From: Bordetella parapertussis
GTDB taxonomy: Bacteria > Pseudomonadota > Gammaproteobacteria > Burkholderiales > SG8-41
Direction: 5' to 3'
Assembly: GCA_945906815.1 (NCBI GenBank)
Contig: CAMDRT010000001.1
Span: 207,682 to 271,681, forward strand
DNA length: 64,000 nucleotides
How positions within the stretch are numbered: the stretch's first letter is position 1; each line of letters begins with the position of its first letter. The position numbers and the translations under genes are program-made. The notes beneath the pieces were generated by a model, which saw only the letters and a program-made list of their open reading frames with translations, searched no databases and was not told the DNA's origin. Shown in pieces: positions 53,992-63,982 of this stretch.

Positions 53992-54735
53992 TTACTGCAT
54001 ATGCTGTCCGCCATTGATCGCGATATTTGTGCCGGTGACAAACGCCGCTTCATCCGAACACAGGTAAGCGATCAGCCCCGCGACTTCTTCCGGTTTGCCG
54101 AGACGCCCCAGCGGAATCTGCGGAATGATTTTGCTGTCGAGCACCTCTTTCGGAATCGCCATCACCATTTTGGTACCGATATAACCCGGCGAAATAGTGT
54201 TGACGGTGACGCCTTTGCGCGCGTATTCGAGCGCGGCGGCCTTGGTGAATCCGTGCATGCCGGCTTTTGCCGCTGAGTAATTGGTCTGCCCGAACGCGCC
54301 CTTTTGGCCGTTCACCGACGATACGTTAATCACGCGGCCCCAGCCGCGCTCGGCCATACCCTCGATAATCGGCTTGGTCATATTGAACACAGAATCCAGG
54401 TTGGTGTGCATCACCGCGTCCCACGCCGCCTTGTCCATTTTACGAAACGTGGTATCGCGGGTGATGCCGGCATTGTTTACCAGCACGTCGATGGGGCCGC
54501 ACTCGGACTGAATTGTTGCCACGGCTTTCTGGCACGAGTCAAAGTCGGCCACGTCGATTTCATAAGCCTTGAAATAAAATCCCTGTTTTTTCATGTCGGC
54601 CAGCCACGTTTCGCGCCGGGTGTTGCCGGGCGAACAGCTGGTAATGACCTTGTAGCCCATGCGCGCGAGTTTGATACAGATGGCTTCGCCCAAGCCGCCC
54701 ATGCCGCCGCTGACCACTGCCATGCGTTGTGTCAT
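53992..54735 (-). CDS. phaB: Acetoacetyl-CoA reductase
   Basis: A 247-residue NADPH-dependent short-chain dehydrogenase that makes (R)-3-hydroxybutyryl-CoA for PHA synthesis. The nucleotide motif is SGGMGGLGEAI; VLVNNAGITRD, the catalytic Ser in NVSSVNGQKGAFGQ and YSAAKAG are in order, and VNTISPGYI is typical of PhaB. GGAGATGGATAA lies before the ATG. It follows phaC by about 50 bases; no thiolase (phaA) lies beside it. Confidence 0.96.
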   Translation of the reverse strand: MTQRMAVVSGGMGGLGEAICIKLARMGYKVITSCSPGNTRRETWLADMKKQGFYFKAYEIDVADFDSCQKAVATIQSECGPIDVLVNNAGITRDTTFRKMDKAAWDAVMHTNLDSVFNMTKPIIEGMAERGWGRVINVSSVNGQKGAFGQTNYSAAKAGMHGFTKAAALEYARKGVTVNTISPGYIGTKMVMAIPKEVLDSKIIPQIPLGRLGKPEEVAGLIAYLCSDEAAFVTGTNIAINGGQHMQ

Positions 54736-54787
54736 TTATCCATCTCCTCGATACAAAAATGCAATGTAAGCACAAATCGTTGCCTAC

Positions 54788-56521
54788 TCACGATGCCGGG
54801 TGTAGTGCATCTGGCTTTTCATGCACATAGCGTCCCGGCGCTGCCTCAATCTCAGTGTAACCCGCGCCACCCAGCGTGGCGCGTGCCGTCATGCGTTTGC
54901 CCGCGTGCGGTACTAGCCAAACACTCCAGTGCTTCCACCAACTGCCGGGCCGTGAGGTCGCGCCGGCGAGCCAGGTGTCAGGGTCGGCCCCTGCCGTGCC
55001 ATCGGTCCAGTAATTGCGTTTATCGCGTGATGCGGGATTGAGCACCCCGGCGACATGCCCGCTGGCCCCGAGTACAAAGGTTTGCTGGCCCTGCAGAATC
55101 TGCGTGCTGGCGTAGGCGGTTTTCCAGGGTACGATGTGATCCTCGCGCGCTGCCAGCAAGTACGAGGGCAAATCTAGGCGTGTGAGATCGAGCGGCTTGC
55201 CGCACACCTTGAGCCGTCCTGGCACGCACAAATTATTTTCAAGATAGGTGTTGCGCATGTACCACACGTACATCGCACCGGGAAGGTTGGTGCTGTCGCA
55301 GTTCCAGTAGAGCAGATCAAACGGCGGCGGCGCTTTGCCTTTGAGATAATTATTGACCACGTAATTCCAGATCAACTCATTGGCGCGCAGGCTGGCAAAG
55401 GTGATCGCGAGTTCGCGCCCAGGCAGCACGCCACCGTTGGCAAACTCGCGTTCGCGGTTTTGCACGTACGCCTCGTCGACAAATACCGACAGCTCGCCGG
55501 TATCAATGTAATCCAGCATGGTGGCGAGCAATGACAGGCTGGCCACTGGGTTTTTGCGCCGTGCCCGCAGCACGGCGACGGCGTTGGCCAGCAGCGTGCC
55601 GCCGACGCAAAAGCCCAGCGCATTGATTTTTTTGACGCCGCAAATTTTGCGCGCGGTTTCGATGGCGGCGATCAAACCGTGCTCAACGTAATCGTCCCAG
55701 GTGGTCTTGCCCATGTCCGCGCCCACATTGCGCCACGACACCATGAACACCGTAAACCCCTGTTCCACGGCGTAGCGCGCCAGGGATGTTTCGGCTTGTA
55801 AATCCAGCACATAAAACTTGTTGATACACGGGGGCACCATCAACAGCGGGCGTTCATAGGTGGTTGCAGTGGCGGGCCGGTACTGTATCAACTGCATCAA
55901 TGGGTTTTCAAAAACCACCGCGCCCGGCGTTGCCGCAAGATTGCGTCCCACCTCAAACGCGCTTTCATCGCACATCGACACCATGCCTTTGGGCATGTCG
56001 TCGCACAGATTTTGCAGCCCTTGCGCAATGCTGGCACCTTGGGTTTCGGCGGCAAGCTTGAGCGCCTCGGGATTGCTCCAGCCATAATTGGCGGGCGAGG
56101 CTGCGTCTATCCACTGGCGCATCAGAAACGCAGCCCGTCTCTTGTCATGCGATGCGAGGTCGGCCCCTTCTGCCACTGCGCCCAACCATTGCGCGGTGAT
56201 CAGATAAGATTGCGACAACCAGTTGAAATAAGGCTCGCGCCATTCAGATGCGCGAAAACGGCGGTCGCGCAGGGGTGCGTTAGCCTCCGCTGGCTGCGGT
56301 GTGCTCATGCGCGCCCACAGCGACAGATGCTGTTCATACCATGCCTGAGTCAACCCCTGCCAGCGCGCGGGATCGCGCACGTAGTCTGCCGCCAGTTGCT
56401 TCAGCACTGCGTTGGCATCGATCTGGCCAGCGCCCTGAGTGAACGGTTTTTGCACGCCTGCCAGCAACTGCTGCAAGAAATCAGCTAAGGCCTGCCCATT
56501 CGCATCAGACGGAGCATTCAT
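54788..56521 (-). CDS. phaC: Class I poly(3-hydroxyalkanoate) polymerase
   Basis: A 577-residue PHA synthase that polymerises (R)-3-hydroxyacyl-CoA. The lipase-like box is GFCVGGT with nucleophile Cys305; the acid is in REDHIVPW and the catalytic His in GASGHVAGVLNP. The N-terminal domain contains YFNWLSQSYLITAQW, as in class I enzymes of Cupriavidus type, and length fits that class. Transcribed ahead of phaB and phaR. It diverges from the YefM-YoeB pair across a 190-base gap. Confidence 0.97.
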   Translation of the reverse strand: MNAPSDANGQALADFLQQLLAGVQKPFTQGAGQIDANAVLKQLAADYVRDPARWQGLTQAWYEQHLSLWARMSTPQPAEANAPLRDRRFRASEWREPYFNWLSQSYLITAQWLGAVAEGADLASHDKRRAAFLMRQWIDAASPANYGWSNPEALKLAAETQGASIAQGLQNLCDDMPKGMVSMCDESAFEVGRNLAATPGAVVFENPLMQLIQYRPATATTYERPLLMVPPCINKFYVLDLQAETSLARYAVEQGFTVFMVSWRNVGADMGKTTWDDYVEHGLIAAIETARKICGVKKINALGFCVGGTLLANAVAVLRARRKNPVASLSLLATMLDYIDTGELSVFVDEAYVQNREREFANGGVLPGRELAITFASLRANELIWNYVVNNYLKGKAPPPFDLLYWNCDSTNLPGAMYVWYMRNTYLENNLCVPGRLKVCGKPLDLTRLDLPSYLLAAREDHIVPWKTAYASTQILQGQQTFVLGASGHVAGVLNPASRDKRNYWTDGTAGADPDTWLAGATSRPGSWWKHWSVWLVPHAGKRMTARATLGGAGYTEIEAAPGRYVHEKPDALHPAS

Positions 56522-56656
56522 GGTGCATATTCAGAAGATCAAAAGGTGCGTCTATTCTACAGAGTCTTTGTTGCGGAATGCTAAACCTCTGAGAGGAGAG
56601 GTGTGCTTCAGCGCCGCCCTCTCGATTGGAGAGTTGGGTGTCAATGCGTCGCATGC

Positions 56657-56695
56657 TGGACAATCTGCAATAGGTGACGTACAGTAATACGTACA
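56657..56695 (+). promoter_or_regulatory. Promoter and operator-like repeats of the toxin-antitoxin pair
   Basis: TGGACA (56657-56662), 17 bases, TACAGT (56680-56685) make a plausible promoter. Two CGTACA copies (56678-56683 and 56690-56695), each containing palindromic GTAC, overlap the -10. YefM family repressors bind TGTACA-type palindromes, so autoregulation is likely. Confidence 0.5.
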
Positions 56696-56711
56696 TAATT
56701 GGAGATCAGTC

Positions 56712-56963
56712 ATGGATGCAATTACCTACACGACAATTCGAGCAAACCTCGCCAGCGCCATGGATCGGGTTTGTAATGATCACGAAGCGTTGATTATTAC
56801 CCGCAACGGAGAGCAGGCTGTGGTGATGCTCTCACTCGAAGACTACAAAGCACTTGAGGAAACGTCCTACCTCTTGCGTACACCCGCTAACGCCAAACGC
56901 CTTTTGGCAGCGACCGGACAACTAAGCGCCGGCAAAGGTGTTGTGCGAAAGCTGCCCAAGTGA
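56712..56963 (+). CDS. yefM: Phd/YefM-family antitoxin
   Basis: An 83-residue antitoxin and DNA-binding repressor. The N-terminal YefM fold shows ITYTTIRANLASAMDRVC and ITRNGEQAVVMLSLEDYKAL; the C-terminal tail (LLRTPANAKRLLAATGQL) would wrap the toxin. GGAGAT lies upstream of the ATG. Its stop overlaps the GTG start of yoeB by two bases, the usual arrangement for coupled synthesis. Confidence 0.96.
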   Translation: MDAITYTTIRANLASAMDRVCNDHEALIITRNGEQAVVMLSLEDYKALEETSYLLRTPANAKRLLAATGQLSAGKGVVRKLPK

Positions 56964-57214
56964 AGCTGGTCTTCGCGAATGAGGCATGGGAAGACTACCT
57001 GTACTGGCAAAAGCAAGACAGGCGCATGGCGGATCGGATTAACAAGCTAATACGCGAGATACAACGCGAGCCCTTCACTGGAGTTGGCAAGCCTGAACCT
57101 CTAAAGCATGCGTTATCGGGATATTGGTCACGGCGCATAACAGCGGAACATCGCATGGTGTATCGCGTAGAAGGTGATGCACTGTTGATCGCCCAATTGC
57201 GCTTCCAATACTGA
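56960..57214 (+). CDS. yoeB: YoeB-family mRNA interferase toxin with altered active site
   Basis: An 84-residue RelE-fold toxin, the same length as E. coli YoeB, that cuts mRNA in the ribosomal A site. Alignment by position is colinear: Glu46 (KPEPLKH) and Arg65 (EHRMVY) are kept, but the last four residues read RFQY where E. coli has RYHY, so the catalytic His83 is Gln here. The protein may be attenuated or inactive, or use another base. GTG start overlapping the yefM stop. Confidence 0.93.
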   Translation: MKLVFANEAWEDYLYWQKQDRRMADRINKLIREIQREPFTGVGKPEPLKHALSGYWSRRITAEHRMVYRVEGDALLIAQLRFQY

Positions 57215-57324
57215 GGCGCCGGTGGCGAGAAAATCTCATACCTGTTGTTGCCGGTTATTCCTGCCGCATCTGCGTAGCGGAGCACCCTGCAGCACTGTGC
57301 AAGGTCAACGTCTGCGGATTTGGT

Positions 57325-58125
57325 TTACGCGTGCCCGTGCGCCAGTTCGCCGACCAGCCAGATGGTGGCTATGCCCAGCGCAATCAGCGTCACCTGCTGA
57401 ATCGTGGCGCGGATTTCGGGCCGCCGGTGCAGGCCCGGGATCAAGTCCGCCACCGCCACATACAGCATGCTGGCGATGGCTAGGCTGATCAGGGTGCCGA
57501 TCCACTGCTGCAGGGTTTGCAAGGCAAAATAAGCGAGCACACCGCCCACCACCATGGCCGCGCTGGACAGCAGGTTGAGCGCGAAGGCGTGCTGTTTGCT
57601 GTAGCCGGAATGCAGCAAAATCAGAAAATCACCGATCTCTTGCGGCACTTCGTGCGCAATAATCGCCACCGCAGTGACTATGCCCAGTTGGGTGTCGGCT
57701 AAAAACGCTGCCGCGATCAACACGCCGTCGACAAAATTATGAAAGGTGTCGCCGATGAGTATCATCATGCCACTGCGGCCGTGATCATGTTGAGGTGCCA
57801 CGGTGACCACGGCCGGCGTCTGCTGAGGATCATGCGCTTCGCATTCCTCGATATGGCAGTGCCGCCACAGCACCAGTTTTTCAAGGATGAAAAACAGCAG
57901 CAGCCCGCCAAGGATGGTTGCCGCGGTAGTGTTCAGATTGTCGGAACGGTTAAACGCGTGCGGCAGTAGCTCGATAAACACCGCACCCAGCAGGGCACCC
58001 ACCGCGTAGCTGATGAGTATGGGCACTTGCGCCGCATTCGCGCGCGCTGCGATCAGCCACGCGCCCAAAACAGAAATGATGCCGCCGGCGACGGTGGCCG
58101 CGAGTATCCAGGTGAATGTGGTCAT
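57325..58125 (-). CDS. ZIP-family metal transporter
   Basis: A 266-residue inner-membrane protein with eight hydrophobic segments, of the ZupT/GufA-like ZIP family that imports Zn or other divalent metals. The metal pore motifs are DTFHNFVDG (helix 4) and AHEVPQEIGDF (helix 5), both intact. A His-rich cytoplasmic loop (HCHIEECEAHD, then QHDHGR) lies between helices 3 and 4, and the C-terminus ends in HGHA. No metal-responsive regulator lies next to it. Confidence 0.92.
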   Translation of the reverse strand: MTTFTWILAATVAGGIISVLGAWLIAARANAAQVPILISYAVGALLGAVFIELLPHAFNRSDNLNTTAATILGGLLLFFILEKLVLWRHCHIEECEAHDPQQTPAVVTVAPQHDHGRSGMMILIGDTFHNFVDGVLIAAAFLADTQLGIVTAVAIIAHEVPQEIGDFLILLHSGYSKQHAFALNLLSSAAMVVGGVLAYFALQTLQQWIGTLISLAIASMLYVAVADLIPGLHRRPEIRATIQQVTLIALGIATIWLVGELAHGHA

Positions 58126-58254
58126 GAAGAGAACATGGCCCGGCTGGGGTTAACAGCGGGCGGTGAAAGGGCTGCAACTGGTTGCAAAAGACTGCAAATG
58201 ACTGCTTTAGGGACGCGAGATTATACGGGAATTCAAGGACTTATTGCATGGCCG

Positions 58255-58992
58255 TCAGAGACGCCAGATAAACGCTGCCATGCGCCCGGTGGTTTTGTCG
58301 CGGCGGTAGGAAAAAAAACGCTGCGCATCGGAATAAGTACACAGCCCGCCGCCATACACCTGGGTGATGCCCGCTCGCGCGAGTGCGCGCCGCGTCAGCA
58401 TAAACAGATCAGCCCGCCACTTAGCACAAGGTTGCGCGACGAACGCTGCTGCCGCACCGGGGTCATGCGCGGTAAACGCCTGATAGACATCCGCACCCAC
58501 TTCAAACGCTGCCGGGCCGATGCCGGGGCCGATGTAAGCGAGCAGGTCCGCTGGAGGGTCGCCCGCATCACACAGAGCCTGCACGGTGTTATGGATGACA
58601 CCCCCGGACAAGCCGCGCCAGCCCGCATGCGCGGCCGCCACCCGCGTCCCCGCACGATTACTGAACAGCACCGGCACGCAGTCCGCCACCATGATTGCGC
58701 ATACGGTGCTGGAATTACACGCCACACTGGCGTCGGCTTGCGGCGTGCCGGTGACCCGATCGGCATCGACCACGAGTGTGCCATGCATTTGTGCCAGCCA
58801 TTTTGGCGCTTGTGGCAGCACGGCGGCTACGGTTGCGCGGTTTAGCGTGACGGCGGCAGGGTCATCACCGGCCTGGTAGCCGAGGTTAAGCGAGGCCCGC
58901 GGCCCGCTGCTGACGCCGCCGCTGCGTGTGGTGATGAACGCCTTGACGCCGGGCGGCGCAGGCCACTCGGGGATGATCCAGTCGTGCCTCAT
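58255..58992 (-). CDS. pgeF: Peptidoglycan editing factor PgeF (YfiH/laccase-domain family)
   Basis: A 245-residue protein of the YfiH family; PgeF removes L-Ser-containing muropeptides from cell-wall precursors, and homologues also act as purine nucleoside enzymes. The zinc site residues lie in the conserved VADCVPVLF (Cys) and AAAHAGWRGLSGG (His) motifs, with IGPGIGPAAFEVG nearby. The ATG at 58992 overlaps the rluD stop by four bases, the common rluD-pgeF arrangement; a longer open frame upstream lies inside rluD. Confidence 0.93.
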   Translation of the reverse strand: MRHDWIIPEWPAPPGVKAFITTRSGGVSSGPRASLNLGYQAGDDPAAVTLNRATVAAVLPQAPKWLAQMHGTLVVDADRVTGTPQADASVACNSSTVCAIMVADCVPVLFSNRAGTRVAAAHAGWRGLSGGVIHNTVQALCDAGDPPADLLAYIGPGIGPAAFEVGADVYQAFTAHDPGAAAAFVAQPCAKWRADLFMLTRRALARAGITQVYGGGLCTYSDAQRFFSYRRDKTTGRMAAFIWRL

Positions 58993-59948
58993 GCAGCGCG
59001 TTCCAGTGCGCCAATCAACTGCCGCATATCGGCGGGTACAGGTGCGCTCCACTTGCGGCGGCGGCCGCTGGCAGGGTGGGTGAGCGCGAGTTTTTCCGCG
59101 TGCAGCGCCTGGCGTGTGAAAGCCGGCGTTTTCCGATGGGCGCCGTAGACCGGGTCACCCACCAGGGGATGGCCGATCGACGCCAGATGCACGCGGATTT
59201 GATGCGTGCGTCCGGTTTCGAGCTGGCAGCGCACCAGCGTCGCCTGCAAATAATGCGCGGCGGGCTCGTAGTGGGTGACGGCGGGTTTGCCGTTGGGCGC
59301 CACGGCCATGCGCGTGCGCTGCGTTTTGTGGCGGCCGATGGGCGCATCCACGGTGCCGCCATTTTGCACAAAACCATGCACCACGGCGAGGTATTCACGG
59401 GTGACGCTGTGATCCTGCAACTGGCGCACCAGCGCGGTCTGCGCGCTGAGGGTTTTTGCCACCACCAGCAAGCCACTGGTGTCTTTGTCGAGCCGATGCA
59501 CGATGCCGGCGCGCGGTATGTGCGCCAGCAAAGGCGCGTGTTGCAGCAGCGCGTTGAGCATGGTGCCTTCCCAGTTGCCGCTGCCCGGATGCACCACCAG
59601 CCCTGCGGGTTTATTGATGACGATCAGATGCGCATCCTCGAACACCACGTCCAGCGGGATATCCTGCGCACGGAACGACGTGGTTTGCGGATCGGCGATG
59701 GGTGTGACCACCGCTTTTTCGCCGCCCCAGACTTTGTCCTTGGGCGCAGGGGAAAGCCCATCCAGCGTGATACGGCCCGCCTTGAGCCACGCCGTCAGCC
59801 GGCTACGCGAGTATTCGGGAAACATTTTAGCCAAAGCGTAGTCTGAACGCTGCCCGGCGTAGCTTGCAGGCACCAGCGCGATCATGGCGTCTGCCGTGGC
59901 CACCGCGTTTACGTTATAATTTTCCGGAATTTTTTTGACGGTGCTCAT
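58989..59948 (-). CDS. rluD: 23S rRNA pseudouridine synthase RluD
   Basis: A 319-residue enzyme that isomerises uridines 1911, 1915 and 1917 of 23S rRNA (E. coli numbering). An S4 RNA-binding domain (about residues 32-85, FPEYSRSRLTAWLKAG) precedes the catalytic domain with IVHRLDKDTSGLLVVAKT, whose Asp is the nucleophile. The ATG at 59948 directly abuts the bamD ATG; a start at 59885 (MIALVPASYAG) would match most RluD proteins better and leave room for a promoter. Confidence 0.96.
   Translation of the reverse strand: MSTVKKIPENYNVNAVATADAMIALVPASYAGQRSDYALAKMFPEYSRSRLTAWLKAGRITLDGLSPAPKDKVWGGEKAVVTPIADPQTTSFRAQDIPLDVVFEDAHLIVINKPAGLVVHPGSGNWEGTMLNALLQHAPLLAHIPRAGIVHRLDKDTSGLLVVAKTLSAQTALVRQLQDHSVTREYLAVVHGFVQNGGTVDAPIGRHKTQRTRMAVAPNGKPAVTHYEPAAHYLQATLVRCQLETGRTHQIRVHLASIGHPLVGDPVYGAHRKTPAFTRQALHAEKLALTHPASGRRRKWSAPVPADMRQLIGALERAA
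59915..59920 (+). promoter_or_regulatory. Candidate -10 box of bamD
   Basis: A perfect TATAAT lies 28 bases before the bamD ATG, inside the 5' end of rluD as annotated. The -35 region (TGCCGT at 59892-59897, 17-base spacing) is weak. It supports either overlapping divergent transcription or the shorter rluD start. Confidence 0.4.
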
Positions 59949-60767
59949 ATGATCCCACTTGTCGTTCGGCGTATTTTAGCGGTATTCGGGGCGCTCACCC
60001 TCGGCGTTGTGCTCGCAGCTTGCGGCGCGCTCGACGACAAAAGCGACGATACCAAGGGCTGGTCCGCGCAAAAGCTGTATGCCGAGGCGCGCGCGGCGCT
60101 CGATGCGCGCTCGTATGAAACAGCCATAGGCTACTATCAAAAGCTCGAAGGGCGCTTTCCCTACGGCCGCTTCGCACAGCAGTCGCAAATGGAACTGGCG
60201 TACGCCTATTACAAGGATAAAGACCCCGCCGGGGCCATCACCGCCGCTGAGCGCTTCATCAAGAACCACCCGCAGCACCCCAACGTGGATTATCTGTATT
60301 ACCTCAAAGGGGTGGCCAATTTCAACGACGATCTGGGCATCGCCGGGTTTGTCAGCGGTCAGGACATGAGCGAGCGCGATCCCAAGGCCGCACGTGACGC
60401 GTTCGACGCGTTCAAGGAATTGGTGGTCAAATTTCCCGCCAGCAAATACACCCCCGACGCGATCGAGCGCATGAATTATCTGGTGAACGCGCTGGCGGCG
60501 CACGAAGTGCATGTCGCGCGTTACTACCTGAAGCGCGGCGCCTATGTGGCAGTTGCCAACCGCACACAATACGCCTTGAAAACCTATCCGCAGGCGCCCG
60601 CCAATGAAGAAGGTTTGCTGCTGCTGGTGAAAGCCTACGACGCGTTGGGGATGAAGGATTTACGCGACGACGCCGAGCGCGTGATGCTGAAGAATTATCC
60701 GGACAGCAAGTTTCTGCGCGGCGATGGGCGTGCTTCAGGAAAATCGTGGTGGCAGATCTGGAATTAG
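59949..60767 (+). CDS. bamD: Outer-membrane assembly lipoprotein BamD
   Basis: A 272-residue essential lipoprotein of the BAM complex that inserts beta-barrel proteins into the outer membrane. The signal peptide ends with the lipobox VLAAC|G (Cys at about 25). Five TPR-like repeats follow, including YAEARAALDARSYETAIGYY, QSQMELAYAYYKDKDP and NPNVDYLYYLKG-type residues (here HPNVDYLYYLKGVANF). The ATG directly abuts the divergent rluD ATG; no other in-frame start exists before the signal peptide. Confidence 0.96.
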   Translation: MIPLVVRRILAVFGALTLGVVLAACGALDDKSDDTKGWSAQKLYAEARAALDARSYETAIGYYQKLEGRFPYGRFAQQSQMELAYAYYKDKDPAGAITAAERFIKNHPQHPNVDYLYYLKGVANFNDDLGIAGFVSGQDMSERDPKAARDAFDAFKELVVKFPASKYTPDAIERMNYLVNALAAHEVHVARYYLKRGAYVAVANRTQYALKTYPQAPANEEGLLLLVKAYDALGMKDLRDDAERVMLKNYPDSKFLRGDGRASGKSWWQIWN

Positions 60768-60814
60768 CGCGCGCTTGAGCGCCGGCGGGCACCCCAGGCG
60801 ATCCGACGCTATAT

Positions 60815-60836
60815 GGGGTCAGAGTAAATTAATGCC
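60815..60836 (+). repeat. GGGGTCAGAGTAAATT element upstream of the RAYT gene
   Basis: The string TGGGGTCAGAGTAAATTAA lies about 100 bases before the transposase gene. From memory this motif recurs next to Y1/RAYT-type transposase genes in many proteobacteria. Only one copy was noticed in the window, so it is noted as a candidate element end. Confidence 0.4.
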
Positions 60837-60902
60837 TTAAATAATAATAAAAACAATAAGTTATAATTGCTTCCCATGGCAGTCTAAGCCATCTGCTATG
60901 CT

Positions 60903-60930
60903 GCTGGCTTTCCCATAGAGGACAGCCAGC
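60903..60930 (+). promoter_or_regulatory. Hairpin covering the RAYT ribosome-binding region
   Basis: GCTGGCT (60903-60909) pairs with AGCCAGC (60924-60930), ending one base before the ATG at 60932. The Shine-Dalgarno-like AGAGGA lies in the loop. It could limit translation or be a binding site for the transposase itself. Confidence 0.5.
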
Positions 60931-60931
60931 C

Positions 60932-61630
60932 ATGCCGCGTCTTCCCCGTTTCCAGGTCCCGGGCCAACCGCTGCATGCCATCCAGCGTGGCAATAACCGG
61001 CAGCCCATTTTTATCGCTGCGGGTGATTACGCCTTTTATCTGGATTGTCTGGCGGATGCCGCGCAGCAGCACGCGGTGGCGATACACGCTTATGTGCTCA
61101 TGACCAACCACGTGCATGTGCTGGCGAGTCCGCGTGGCACTGACGGCTTGTCGCGGTTGTTTCAATCGGTAGGGCGGCGCTATGTGCAATATTTCAATGC
61201 GGCCCATGATCGCACCGGCACCTTGTGGGAAGGGCGTTACCGCGCGACAGTGGTGCATGCTGAAGATTATTTGCTCACCTGCATGCGTTATATCGAGATG
61301 AATCCGGCGCGCGCGGGCATGGTCGAGCATCCGGCGGCTTATGCGCATTCAAGCTACGCGGCCAACGCGCAAGGGACAGCGGATGCGTTGGTGACGCCCC
61401 ATCGCGTTTATCGCGGCTTGGGGGCGGATACAGCGGCGCGACAGGCCGCTTACCGGCAACTGTTTCGCGCACAGCTGAGCAAAGATGATCTGGAGTCGAT
61501 ACGCTCAGCCACGCAAAAAGGCTGGGCATTGGGAAACCATCGCTTTAGCGCAAGGATCGAGAAACAGTCAGGCAGGCGCGCGGCACCGTTGCCGCGGGGG
61601 CGGCCGCGCAAGGGTACGCCAGTGGGATAA
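60932..61630 (+). CDS. REP-associated tyrosine transposase (RAYT, Y1/TnpA-REP family)
   Basis: A 232-residue HUH single-strand transposase. The HUH pair is His60 and His62 (MTNHVHVLASP), the nucleophilic Tyr is in CMRYIEMNPARAGMV (Tyr120), and GTLWEGRYRAT is typical. The C-terminal 80 residues include a basic tail (RGRPRKG). RAYTs are usually single domesticated copies that act on REP palindromes. No flanking IS ends or target duplications are seen; it lies between bamD and the acetoacetyl-CoA synthetase gene. Confidence 0.92.
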   Translation: MPRLPRFQVPGQPLHAIQRGNNRQPIFIAAGDYAFYLDCLADAAQQHAVAIHAYVLMTNHVHVLASPRGTDGLSRLFQSVGRRYVQYFNAAHDRTGTLWEGRYRATVVHAEDYLLTCMRYIEMNPARAGMVEHPAAYAHSSYAANAQGTADALVTPHRVYRGLGADTAARQAAYRQLFRAQLSKDDLESIRSATQKGWALGNHRFSARIEKQSGRRAAPLPRGRPRKGTPVG

Positions 61631-61692
61631 GTCTGTGAGTTGCCTCGCGCAATCCACGGCGTAGCGTTGCAAGCGAGACGGGTCCCGACTAC

Positions 61693-63645
<1,953 letters not shown>

Positions 63646-63982
63646 GGGCTACTCCTTATCCGTTCGTCTTGACCGGGTCGTAGGGCAAGCGCGCGCTAAA
63701 CCACTTGGGTTGCGCGCGCGTCTTGACACCTCTGCCCAGTTACCACGAATCATCGCTGCCTTCTTTGCTCGGTTCCCGCCTTTGATTTTCCGCTCTGCTG
63801 CAAGCGCTGCTTCACAGGTAGGATGAGCTTGGGAGAATACCAGAGACACCGGCAAGCGCAAAACAGAGCATAATGCACTCGCCCTGCTGCGCCAGAGGGG
63901 CATAGCACATCCGCCCGCAGGTGATGCAAGCTCACTTCAAGCACTATGGAGTTGGAAAGTAGACCATGGCCATACCAGCGGC
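63646..63982. other. Gene-poor stretch at the contig end
   Basis: No convincing gene. It should hold the promoter of the acetoacetyl-CoA synthetase gene on the reverse strand, but no clear -35/-10 pair was found. GC-rich inverted strings (GCGCGC around 63690 and 63714) could fold into a leader hairpin. Two short reverse-strand open frames lack any recognisable features. An ATG at 63966 could be the start of a gene cut off by the end. Confidence 0.5.

Noticed and set aside
60862..60867. TATAAT upstream of the RAYT gene as a promoter
   Set aside because: The surroundings are a simple AT-rich tract and no -35 box is seen; the match is likely by chance.
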